64,000 nucleotides of DNA from Mesostigma viride (Eukaryota; Streptophyta; Mesostigmatophyceae; Mesostigmatales; Mesostigmataceae), in NCBI GenBank assembly GCA_009746045.1, contig RPFO01000127.1, forward strand, positions 1,700,511 through 1,764,510, read 5' to 3'. A program made the position numbers and the translations under genes. This document shows positions 1 through 12,000 of the stretch, one piece after another (the stretch's first letter is position 1; each line of letters opens with the position of its first letter). The notes below the pieces were generated by a model that saw nothing but the letters and a program-made list of their open reading frames with translations, was not told the origin of the DNA and did not search any database.

Positions 1-217
1 TTGCTTAATCTCGTGCACCCATTGGCGAGCCACAGATCAGGAGCCCTCGGAGTGATGGAAAGAAACCTTAACCAAGTTATGTAATATTTGATATCCAGGT
101 GTATCATGCAGTGTACATGGAGCATAGTTGTCTGATTTCACTTGCAAAGTCTCAGAAAATTTACTAATGGGTCGTTCCCTTACCACGTATATGAATACAG
201 AAAAACATTTAAATAGG
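1..217. other. No gene recognised
   Basis: I see no convincing coding sequence here. It is ordinary mixed-composition DNA leading into the 92-bp tandem repeat. Confidence 0.5.
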
Positions 218-585
218 ATGTCCCCAAAACTGGGCACACGCAAACTGGGCACGAGCATGACGAATGGGATGCTCACAACCTCAGCCCCATGGCCAACAAT
301 ATAAATACAATGTCCCCAAAACTGGGCACACGCAAACTGGGCACGAGCATGACGAATGGGATGCTCATAACCTTAGCCCCATGGCCAACAATATAAATAC
401 AATGTCCCCAAAACTGGGCACACGCAAACTGGGCACGAGCATGACGAATGGGATGCTCACAACCTCAGCCCCATGGCCAACAATATAAATACAATGTCCC
501 CAAAACTGGGCACACGCAAACTGGGCACGAGCATTACGAATGGGATGCTCACAACCTCAGCCCCATGGCAAATAATATAAATACA
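218..585. repeat. 92-bp tandem repeat, four copies
   Basis: Units start at 218, 310, 402 and 494, exactly 92 bp apart, with few substitutions; the last unit is the most diverged. Each unit carries the short motif AAACTGGGCAC twice. The array lies just beyond the 3' end of the minus-strand transposase-like gene. A different array (86 bp, also with a motif doublet) lies beyond its 5' end, so both may be subterminal repeats of one element. That link is an inference. Confidence 0.9.
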
Positions 586-642
586 CTGGCCTCCCTACGT
601 TACAAAATGCCGTGATTATCTGACACGCCCATCCTGTGCAGG

Positions 643-3600
643 TCATCGTTTCCCATGCTGGTCCGTCACGCCCCCCATGTGCAGGTCACGATAGTACGCT
701 GGGCACGCCCAATCAAACGCATCGAGCACGTAGTGGTTGTTCCCAAGGTGGTCGTGCTTCACCTGTAGGACTGGTTCTGATGTGGTGTCACCTACACGTG
801 CCGCCACATGCTTTACTTTGCATTTGGTTTCGTAACCACGCCGCCAGCACTGATGCAACAGTCGGACCTGTGACCCCAGGTAGGACAGAGGCTGTGGATA
901 CTTCCCCGTGGCTTTCCACTGCGAGGACAGTGTCATGTCTTTGGTGAACACAGGACAGTCCGTCACAGTTTCGTCCATGTTGAACATGGGATTGCCCTGA
1001 ACGTCCTTTGCATCCCCTGACTCAAACCAAATCGGGACAAACCACATGCTCCCCATGGCCCCCTCAGCAGGCGTCAGCATGAAGATGGTGCCAACCTCAG
1101 CAAACCAAAATTCAGCGTCCACATTGTCCGCCGCCTGGTATGCCAATGAGTCTGCTGTCGCCACTTGCCCTGCCGGGTATGCATCAGTGTGGAAGCACCT
1201 GACCTCCCCAGTCGTAATGGTCCTGGCACCGACTACTGCACTAGCATAAACCTTCACGCTGCCAGTTGCTTCATCCCAGGGTGGACAGCCCAGCGGGGCG
1301 AGAAGCTCGTCCACCGTCTGCTTGTCAGCGCCAATTTCGGCCAACGTAGGTGTTGACTTAGGGTTACGGCCGCAAGGCATGCCCCCCATGACCTGCACAC
1401 ACACAGCACCCCATGCAAAACACACAAGTGCCGTTGTTAGCCTGGGCATATGAAGGGAAATGCTGGGTCGGCCCAGCACACCAAGGAATGCCCTAGCCCT
1501 AGCGCCAGCGCAGCCATAGCAACAGCGCCCATGCGTTTCCTCACCTGCTCGATGCGCCCCAACGCGCAGCGCTCGTGTATGACCGTTGGAAAAGTCGCCC
1601 CTTCCCGCACCCACACCTCCCGCCCAGAAGGACCGCCACTCGCGCCACTACCAGTCGCGGACGCTTTGGGATACAGCTTGTTGAACATCCTGCTTTCCTG
1701 CAAGGTTTGCAGCACGCGTTCATCGAGCTGGGATGTCTCCTTAACCAGCATGGACTGCCACGCCAAGTAGCCCTGTAGTTTCTGCAGCAAGTAACGCCCC
1801 GGCTCCTTGCTGTGGCATTTGGCCATCGACTCCATGAGAGATTTCAGGAATAAGTGGTACCCCTCAAATTCATGCGGGCCCAAGGACCAGATACGACCCA
1901 CATCGTCAGTCTGTGCCAAAGCATGGCGCGGTATGTGGACGTTATGGCTGGCGGCATTGTCTTGGCGTGCCATCCTCTTCTTCTTCTTCTCCGCGTTCTT
2001 CTTCTTCTTCTCCGCGTTTTTCTTCTTTTCGTCGCCATCCGCTGCCTCAGCCATTGCCCCAGGACCCTTTCCTGCAAGGCTGCCACGCGGCCACAAGGTG
2101 CCGAAACACTCTTGAAAAGTGGCGTAGACGTTGTCCGCAGCCAAGTTGTAGATTGGAGACGTAACGGGACCAAGCATCATCTGCGCCCACTTGGCGAGGT
2201 GCATCACCATCTTGCTGATCCGCCGGGCCTTCCTTTTCTCCTTATCATCTCCCTCATTCCGCCTCCTCAGCAGCAGCATGGGAAGTGCAAAAGGCATTTG
2301 GAACAGCAGGGTCAGCAGCTCCATTCCCTTGTAATGTGGATACAAGGTAAAAGCTTTCCCCTGCGGCAGCCGGCTCCCGACGCGCGTGGGGTGTGCGCTT
2401 ACCCAAGCATCCAACTCCGGGTGCTGGCGAGTGGGAATTCCATCCTCCTCGAGGTAGCGAGCCACCTGCTTACATAGACCCAACGTCAGATTGTGAAAGA
2501 TATCCATCGGATACTGCCGGTAGCGGTCAAAGAATCGAAGATCCCGCCAAGGCCACAGCGGCTGATACATCACCCCGGTCTCCTTCGCCTTCTCTTTCCG
2601 TGCCGTGGCCGTCGCCATGCCCTCCATCTCCTCCAATATTTCCGCCGTTTGCTTCTCACTGCGCATGTACTCCGCCACGTCCACCGTCGCATCCGCCCAG
2701 TCGTCGTGGTGAACGTTGCAAAAGGGGCATCCCTGCAGTGGCGCACACACCCACAATGCGCCGCACACCAAGGTACGCAGAAATAAAAGAAGGCCTGATG
2801 GTTACGGTGATAACAAACCAACACAGCTTCCCAATACATCAAGGTCACATGGGCAGCACCCCGAACCAAGCTACGTGACAACATCACTCACTTTGTCGCC
2901 GGTGCAACCCTTGTGCCCCATCGCGCCGTTGCGGGCGGCCGAATCCATCACGTTCAGGTTCGCGACACGGATTTCCCACCGCTCCATTGGCGTTTTGGGA
3001 AACTTCACAAGCATGGGCACGCCCTCTGCCATCGCATTCATGTCCTCCACAAGACACTCAAGGACTGCCTCTCGTGGCACATGTGTATCTCTCACGGTGA
3101 TGGGGAAGATCATGTCTCTTGACTTGTTGTCGGCGCGCTCGATGTTCAGAACAGTGAACAAATGCGCTTCCAGCGTCCCATGCCGATGGAGATACTCCTC
3201 AAATGAGTCATCCCACAACGCCACTACCAAATATAGGATGGGTAGACCAGACTTAGAAGGGCGGTAACAGCGGAATTCGGCTTCCCATCTAGAGAATCTC
3301 AGCCTCTTGTACCGAGGCTTGTCCGGGGACAGGTTGTACGACCTGCGCATGAAGAACACTCGCCCGCCCTCTCGGTCAGCCTCGGCAAATTTCCTCCACT
3401 TACGGACGCCAACCACGTCAATGTGACCCCCGTAGTTCAGTAAAGAGATCTCCTGCTCATGCTTCGTCCAGAAGACCTCACTGACACGATCGGCATCCCG
3501 CGGTACGGTCCCCCCCGGACAATCCCTTGCGCGGTAGAAGAACCTGCAGGCATCATGACGGCGGGCAAATACTATAGGATTGTCATCAATATACAATACT

Positions 3601-5202
3601 AGATCCATCCAAGCGTGCTGGACGTGCACACGTCAATATCCTCCCACCAAATGTAGTGCACTCTGTGTCATCCTGCGCATGCGTGGTCTCAATTTAGGAT
3701 GCCGAGGATGCCGAGGAGTGGCTAACCTCGGGAAAATAGTGTTCGGAACTTTGCGCTCATGCAGGACCAAAAAGGCTACGACATTATTTGGTCTCTAAAC
3801 ACACCACATTGCTGCATAAACACTGTCATCATACTTGATATATGGTGCAAACATTGCACTTCCCACAACCCAGTTTAATAACCATGCTTGCACTGGCCCG
3901 AATGCATGCCCATTACGGCAGTTTATAGTGGTCAACTGGTACCAACCAACAAGGGAGCCCGGACAGACACCAATCTGTTTTCAGCAGAATGCAATTAACT
4001 CAGCATGTGCAATCCCAAGGGCATATCATGATGAGTGTACATCGACACAAAAGCACCATCCGTGCCACTTACCGGACTTTCGCCCATGGCTCACGAGTAC
4101 CGTCAGCGTTTACTTGCATGAAGACAGCGCGGACAAGGCAAAGTTCTTCTCGCTTTCGCTGCCCCTTGTTGTTGTCCATTAACACCATGATGGTGTCCCC
4201 AATGCGGACGACACTCTGCCGCTTCTCACTGGAACTTGCTGCCAAGGCGGGAAGCTGCACCTCCTGTTGTTGAACTGTTGGATGGGTGTTGTAAAACTGG
4301 GTCTGATTGAAAGTCCACACACGCCGATCCTCATTCATCTCGTGTTCTAGCAACAGTTTCCCCGTGAACGACTCATTCTGCAGCAGAGCGGATAGCGTTG
4401 ACTGTATGCTGATGTAAGTGAACTTGACTGCCTCACGCAAAGGATCGCCCTCTGCCTCCGCTGGGACCCAATTCACAGTCAGTGCGTCCGCAAGGGGCAG
4501 GCCCTTCTCCAATGACCGTCTCCTAGCCACGCCGAACTCCCCGTGGCTGGTCACACTGTATTGTGGGTGCTTCGCCAGTTCCTGAAACGCTTCGATGCAC
4601 TTATCAGGAAGACCAAACTCCGTGGCTATGCAGAAAAGCGAAGCCTGTGTAAAATCCGCGTTCCCAGACAACGGCTTAGACCATGCCCATGGGTTTCTTG
4701 ATGCACGGCCGGCGCCGGCCTCAACATCACCAGCCGTTCCTCCCCCACCGTCTGTCGTAAGCCCCTCCTCCGCCATCGCCCCCCCTGCCCCACCGTCTGC
4801 CGTAAATTCCTCCTCCGCCATCGCCCCCCATTCCTCCTCCATTGAGTCATCAGGGCGCGGCTCAGCAGGCTCTACGCCTTCCATGCCCGCCGCATCGGGC
4901 TCCGGCGACCGTGTATCCACTTCAGCCACTTCAACAGCTTCGGCGGTCTTCAACAGCTGTTCACCTTGCGGGCATTCCTGGCGTGGCTCACCAAACAGCC
5001 TTCGCCGTTTGGCTCCGTCGTTCCCGCCGCTGGGAACGGACCCGGAGGCACCGACATTGGGGCGCGCGACGAGCGGTTGTGGACCGATATCGGGGAACGA
5101 GAAGGGTGCCTGACGACGAGAACGTTCAAGGGCCTCACATACGAACGACTTTTGGGGGGACTTGTAATATGCCTGAGATCGACGAGTCTTCAGCCAGCTC
5201 AT
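643..5202 (-). pseudogene. Four-exon transposase-like gene with one frameshift
   Basis: Exons fit as 5202-4073, 3662-2892, 2732-1545 and 1392-643. Introns are 410, 159 and 152 bp, with GTAAGT, GTGAGT and GTGAGG donors and matching phases (2, 0, 0). The product would be about 1,280 aa. The first exon encodes an acidic, low-complexity N-terminus. The second holds an LYIDDNP segment. The third opens with a CPFC motif and has an FFDRYRQYPMDIFHNLTLGL block, then a Lys/Glu run. The fourth is a 250-residue C-terminal region. The Cys pair followed by a D-FH block resembles DNA-transposon transposases of the CACTA/Plavaka/KDZ kind; the exact family is uncertain. Near 3626-3633 a duplicated GT shifts the frame by two bases, so this copy looks inactive unless it is an assembly error. 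Tandem repeats flank the gene on both sides. Confidence 0.6.
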
Positions 5203-5340
5203 TTGCTTGTCAGGCTGACAATTCCGTGCGCATCGTTGCCATGCAGTGTCGTCCCATTAATATTGTATACACCTCCAGTTGCAACAAACGCCATGGACGT
5301 ACAGCAATTACAACACGAGGCTTATACCAATACCTAACTA

Positions 5341-5835
5341 AACCGAAGGTGGTACACAACTGCCGCGGGAAGGAGGGGGGTGGTACACAAATACCGTACA
5401 GGTGGTACACAACTGCAGCCAGGTCGACAGCGGGTCGCTGCGTACCTGCCGTGGGAAGGAGCGGGGTGGTACACAAAAACCGTACAGGTGGTACACAACT
5501 TCAGCCAGGACAACAGCGAGTCGCTGCGTACCTGCCGTGGGAAGGAGGGGGGTGGTACACAAATACCGTACAGGTGGTACACAACTGCAGCCAGGACAAC
5601 AGCGAGTCGCTGCGTACCTGCCGTGGGAAGGAGGGGGGTGGTACACAAATACCGTACAGGTGGTACACAACTGCAGCCAGGACAACAGCGAGTCGCTGCG
5701 TACCTGCCGTGGGAAGGAGCGGGGTGGTACACAAAAACCGTACAGGTGGTACACAACTGCAGCCAGCACAACAGCGAGTCGCTGCGTACCTGCCGTGGGA
5801 AGGCGGGGGGTGGTACACAACTGCCGCCAGTATAA
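5341..5835. repeat. 86-bp tandem repeat, about five copies
   Basis: The motif GGTGGTACACAACT recurs at 5401, 5487, 5573, 5659 and 5745, exactly 86 bp apart, with partial units at both ends. GGTGGTACACAA occurs twice in each unit. The array begins about 140 bp upstream of the transposase-like start codon. It could be a promoter-proximal or subterminal repeat of the same element, by analogy with transposase-binding repeats of CACTA elements; this is an inference. Confidence 0.9.
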
Positions 5836-5949
5836 CAGCGGGTTGCCGCGTTATAGGGTGACCTGACAGCGATGCCGCAAGAACGTGTACCGTGCGATGT
5901 TTGGTTTGCCCCTGACCACTGGGGTTGTAGCCGTCGGATGGCTGCAACC

Positions 5950-6003
5950 ACGTGTGTACGCGAAATTTGACAGTGCACCAGGAGTGCACGCGAAATTTGA
6001 AAG
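5950..6003 (+). promoter_or_regulatory. Direct repeat upstream of the 6072 gene
   Basis: Two copies of a roughly 25-bp sequence centred on ACGCGAAATTTGA lie next to each other 70-120 bp before the start codon at 6072. The reverse complement reads TTTCGCGT, close to an E2F-type site. The repeat is visible; the regulatory role is a guess from its position. Confidence 0.3.
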
Positions 6004-6071
6004 TGCGCCTTCACGTCTTCACCACGCGTAGGTGACTCCAGTTAACGTTTACGCGCAGCTCATCAGTTTCT

Positions 6072-9000
6072 ATGGCGCCCAAGCTCAAGAAGAAGGCCAT
6101 GATGTCGCGGGAGGAGGAGCACATCGGCCGGCGGCGCAAGAAAAGCCGCCAGTTGCCTTCCTCCGAATCCGAATCCGAATCCGATTCCCCTTCCTCGTCG
6201 TCCTCCGGCGAGGACGACGATATGGCGCCCCCCCGGATGCACCGGCCACCACCTCCGCCGGCAGGAACTTGCAAATCGCGGCCAACAGGGCGGAGGAGGG
6301 CCTCAGGCAGGAGGTGGCGGCATTGAGACAAGACGTCGCCAGTCTCATGACGCGACTGGGCACCAAACTGCCCAGGAATTTCGTGGGTAGCACATTACGC
6401 ATTTTATAGCTTATTTGCTGAACTTTTTTGCTTTACACGATTCATTATTCCAGATTTCTAACTTCGCACTTTCTCTATCTTGCACATTGCACGTTTGCAG
6501 AAGACGACCCCAGCTTTTTCGGCAGCTGTCGAACACCTCTCCAGGCATTGCCTGAGCGTTCGCCCTGACGCCGGGCAAGCCGTTCAGCTGGACCAGGAGC
6601 GGTCCGTCAGGGAGATGGGTCTGCGTGGCGCGATCGCCATGTTCTTCCAGGAGTCGGGCATCGTGAGAAGCCCCGCCGACTCGGTTCCTGCGGAGGATTA
6701 CGTTCAAGTCCGGGCTGCGCTGATCAAGCGCCTGGCCAACCACCGGTCCAACTTGTACAAGTTTGGCCTGGTGCGTGTGTCCGACGATTACACGCCGTGG
6801 TTGGTGGGGACGGCCACCACCAATCGCATCAAGAAGTACGCAGACCTTCCAGCATGGCTGAAGGAGGACTTCTGCCGCGTGGTACTTTTGTACTATCTGA
6901 AGATGTTGCACTTCACGGTGCAGGTAAGCAGCCTTCTTATCATTGTTTCGTGGCATGCGCTTACTTTCTTTAACACATTGGTACATAGGCCTAGACTGCA
7001 TGTCACTCCATTTAGTTTTCCCTACCAGCCATTAAGAATGTACTCCAGCACGCAAAATGTACTTCGTACCGAAGTTTGTCTTTTTATGCTGAAAATTGTC
7101 ATGCATGATGTTTGCAACCAAAATAGACCTCGTACAAAGTTTGGTATCGATCGGACGTCATCTTGGTGACATTTGCTAGCAATACAGGTACATTTTTGTC
7201 ATTTTAATTAAATTAAATAGTAATAAATAGGAAACAGTACTAAATCACGTCAAACCATCATGGATATTTGCAAGCAACCTAATTACCACTAGAATAGACC
7301 ATGCACGAAGTTTGGGGTCAATCTGAACTCAAAATAGTGACGTTTGCTAGCATAAATACTGCATTTTTTGCCATTTTCAAGCATTTTGCTCAGTGTAAGC
7401 TACTAAACAATATCAAACTACGTCATAAAGCTATGAAATATTGGAAGCAACCTAAACACCACTAGAATAGACAATGGGCCAAGTTTGGGCTCAGCTTGAT
7501 GTCAAAATAGTGACGTTTGCTAGCATAAATGGTGCATTTTTTGCCATTTTCAAGCATTTTGCTCAGTGTAAGCTACTACACAATATCAAACTATGTCAGA
7601 AAGCTATGAAATGTTGGAAGCAACCTAAACACCACTAGATTAGACCATGGGCCAAGTTTGGGGCTTGGGCCCAGTTTGATCTCAAAATAGTGACGTTTGC
7701 TAGCATAAATGGTGCAATTTTTTCCTTTTTCAAGCATTTTGGTAAGTATAGTTGCCTCAAACTACGTCAGAAAACTGTGAATTGTTGTAAATAACCTGTT
7801 TGCCACTACATTAGACCATCCTCAACTTGTAAGGTCAGGCATAGGTAAAGGTAGTGACATTTGCTAGCACTATATATGAGCAGATTATGCCTCTTTTCGC
7901 ATATACACATTAAAAATAACAAGACAATATTAAATCATGGCCTTAATACAAGGTGTGCAAATGCAAATCACACCAGATCGGATGACCCATGATGGGTGGC
8001 TGCATGCCACCACATCTACCAGGCTGCAGGGTGAGAGGCCACATCGCTACAAGACAGGAATCCTCGCAATTGCACACCGCTAGTACACTGCATACCCCAA
8101 GAGGATTTGGCTACAAGCCATAAAAGTTTGGCCATGCTAACACATTCTTCATCCAAGCAAAATGCAGCCTCTCCAAACTCAACTCATTGATGCAACTAGG
8201 CCAGGCGAGCATGCTCTACTTGCCGATAACCATGAGTAAACTTGTGTACCACTTCATTCCATGCGCCGGTAGATGGCACCGTCTCATCTACCAGTCATCC
8301 CCGGCTCCCATTCCGCATCCTCCTCTCCGTCTCCCTCTCCCTCTTCCTCCTCCCCCTCCCCCTCCCATTCTCCCTCCCCCTCTCCCTCCCCTCTCCCCCC
8401 TCCTCCCCCTCCTCCTCCCCCTCTTTCTCCCCCTCTTTCTCTCCCTCTTCCTCCTCCTCCCCGCCTTCACTGTCACTGTGCACAGCAGGGACGGCATCGT
8501 CTATGTGGGTGCCATCACCTGCGTTCACGGTGCCAGCCTAGCTCCTGTGGAAAGAAGCGAGCGCGGCCAAATGCCTCGACTGGGTGTGGGCAGCCGCACA
8601 CGAACTGCGTCACCTCCGCCAGGGCATGATAGTCCTGCCCATCAGCCCACATCGCCTTGATGAGCAGGTGACCTCCCCTTTCCTGAACCTTAGTGACCCA
8701 GCCATGGAAGCGCTCCCTCTTCCTCGCTGTCCCCGGAAACATGGCACACAGGCGCATCCCGATAAGCGCACGTGCTCCATGCTCGGCAAAGTAGGCATTG
8801 CAGTCATCCTTTGCTGCTGCCCTGGCGGCGGTGGCAGTCTTGTAATGCTCAAAGTCAATCTGCGGGTGCTCTTTCAACGCCGCCACCGTGGCAGCTGACA
8901 GTTTGCCGGTACTGATCAGCTCAGGCTGGTGCACCTCTGCCGTACCGCCCACTGTCCAGTGCTGCAGGTGTACATCAGAAATGGGGACCGTCATCCCTGC

Positions 9001-12000
9001 GCTGCCGCCACCTAATGTCACTCTAGAAAACTGGCCCGTCCACGACGGTGCGTAGTAAGGAGAGGCGACAATGCTGTCACGCTCCGTGCGATCGCCTTCC
9101 AGATCAAGGACCTTCACCAGCATGTGTGGTGCCCACGGCATTCCCTGCCCGCAGGTGACGGCTGGCCGCTTAACAACGAGTAGGTCGCTGCGTCGTATGA
9201 GGCTTCCATTCACCTTGAAGGTGTGCCTGCCGGAAATCAGTGTGCGCAAAGCGGGCGTTGCCGTTGATGTGCTCCCTCGCGCAGCGGGCGCACATGCGCG
9301 GTTGATCTGCGCTTGAATCTCGCGGGCAGGGCAAGCGACGTGTGAGATTACTTGTTTTATGGGCAGCCTCAGTGCTCGTGTTGCCCGCGCAACCGACTGG
9401 TCGCCTGCAGATCGCAGCGGTAAGGGTACCGCCTTGTTCGCTTGCAGTTCACGCTTCTCTTTGAGCTTTTGCTCCATGATGTCGAACAGATTCTCGTTGT
9501 TGGCACGCACATCCTCCACGGACTTTGGCACCTGCTCAATCCATCCGTCCAGCAACTGCTGCTTCTCAGCGGCGACGATGTCAGGAAAAAGGCTGTGAAG
9601 GCTAGCGCAGGTACATCTCCTGGCACCGCCCTCGTCCCATTCAAAAAGCGGCACTAGACCAGGACTTCCTTTGGGGGCCTTGCCACGCTCTATGAGGAGG
9701 CACCCATAGACAGGATCTCCCTGCGGGGTGTACCCAATGGGCGTGACCCCGTCACAAGCCTCGCCATTAGGCCCTGTGGGCTGCCACTTGTTCACCGGTG
9801 CATTTACCAACGTCTCCGATGCGGCTAGGCGCCAGCGGACATACACGGTCATATCCGGGCCCCAAAACACTTCGAGATCGAACACCTTCGAAGAGCGGTG
9901 CCTCTCCCTCTCGGCTTCGGTTGCTGGCTCATCATCCAAGTCGGCGGTGGCGCCCGCGCCCGCACCCGCGCCGGCGCCTGCGCCCCCACCCCCGCCCGCG
10001 CCCGCGCGCGCGCCTTGGGTGGCGCCCGCGCCCGCACCCGCGCCGGCGCCTGCGCCCCCGCCCCCGCCCCCGCCCGGGCCCGCGCCCGCGCCCGCGTCTT
10101 GGGTGGCGCCCGCGCCCGCACCCGCGCCTTCTCCCCCGCCCCCGCCCCCGCCCGCGCCCCCGCCCGCGCCATGGGTGTGGCCCGCGGCTGGCTTCTTCGG
10201 AAATGCGTCCATCGATTTCACCCACCGGCCGTCAGCGGTGGATGCACCCTTTCGGCCACGTTGTGACATCAAGCGCGGCGTCCCCAATAGAACAGTCATG
10301 CAATATGAATAATCATTAGTATCAACGATGCGTTCATGCAGGCGTGAACTGTGAAATACAACAAGCATGCAACAACGACTCCAGCACACTTAGTAAATAC
10401 TGCTCATAATATCTGTGGCACATGCAACATGGTTAAAACACACATGGATGACCTGTATGGCTGCACATGAACTGTCCACCTAGAGAAGACTAGAAATTCA
10501 GCATGATATCAAGAGCCATCCACACAAATATATGTCTTACCGCAGCTTAGGGCTTCTTCGGGTTGAGTTGGCGAATCGAGCTTGTTGAGCCCTGCTCGAA
10601 GTAATGCTCAAATGCGATGCCCAGGCCCGCCAGCACATCATCAAATGTGATTAGTTTCACAGGTGGTCCGAAGAGTTCCAAACGTGGTTGCTAATTTTCA
10701 GGCAGTGCCTGAAGGCCGCCTCGAAAGTGAAACGCGAAAGTGAAAAGGGGTCACAAACCCTATGTTCATATCCTTGACTCCCCCGTCGAGAACGAACCGA
10801 AAACCAGCGCCATGAACGAACTTGTGACGAGTAGATGACGACATCGTGGTTATGGCGTCGTACCCCCCCTGGTGCAGCTGCTGCTTTATCGCCGCCTTCC
10901 TGTCCTCTTGCTTCCGCCCGGGCGAAAACCAGGCGCTTCGCAATGCCTGGAGATGTGATATTCTAATGGGCTTCATGCACTCGTGGCCGCACTTACAGTC
11001 GAACGTCTCGTCGGTCACTAGGCTGCCGGCATGGGTGCTGCCGCTTAGCACTATGGCTGCGAACTTGCGCTTCCCATGGTGTCCCATCACCATGATAGCG
11101 AAAGCCAGGAAGCAGATAGCCACGATTATGTCCCAGCAAAGCCATAGCACACCTTCCGTTTCGACCGCCATGTCGGCCACTAGTCCGGATAGCTCAATGT
11201 GCACCTGACCTTGACACTAATCGCACAAACAGCCACAATTTTGCAAGCAAGAAGACATGGCTACCTCGGCATTTCATGAAATGTACTTCGTGAAATGCAT
11301 TTCGTGAAATGTACTAAGGAACGTGATTGGCCGGCGTTCGCTCGCCAAATCTCGCAAAATGTACTAAGGCACGTGATTGGTCCCGCAAAATGTACTAAGG
11401 AACGTGATTGGCCGGCGAAGATTCTGTAGGGAATTTTAATTGCAGCAAACAGAATCTTCGCCGGCCAATCACGTTCCTTAGTACATTTTGCGGGACCAAT
11501 CACGTGCCTTAGTACATTTTGCGAGATTTGGCGAGCGAACGCCGGCCAATCACGTTCCTTAGTACATTTCACGAAATGCATTTCACGAAGTACATTTCAT
11601 GAAATGCCGAGGTAGCCATGTCTTCTTGCTTGCAAAATTGTGGCTGTTTGTGCGATTAGTGTCAAGGTCAGGTGCACATTGAGCTATCCGGACTAGTGGC
11701 CGACATGGCGGTCGAAACGGAAGGTGTGCTATGGCTTTGCTGGGATGATTATCATCGTAGTACATCATATGTATTACAGTACATTTCACGAAGTACATTT
11801 CATGGAGGCAGAGGGAAAGTTCCTGTTCATGGTGAGTCGGGGTTAGCAATCACGGCAATGTCGATACATGTACTTGCAGTATATACAAATGCCATAATGT
11901 CCTTAGATGCAGCATGAATGTCTATTGTTCGGATTTCTTTTATCACGATGCTTAGGATGCCTTCCGACAGAAATCTGCTGCGCTACAGGTCGGGAATACC

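Noticed and set aside
11565-11610. TTCnnGAA words as heat-shock elements
   Set aside because: The spacing of about 14 bp does not fit contiguous 5-bp heat-shock modules; kept only as a description within the inverted repeat.
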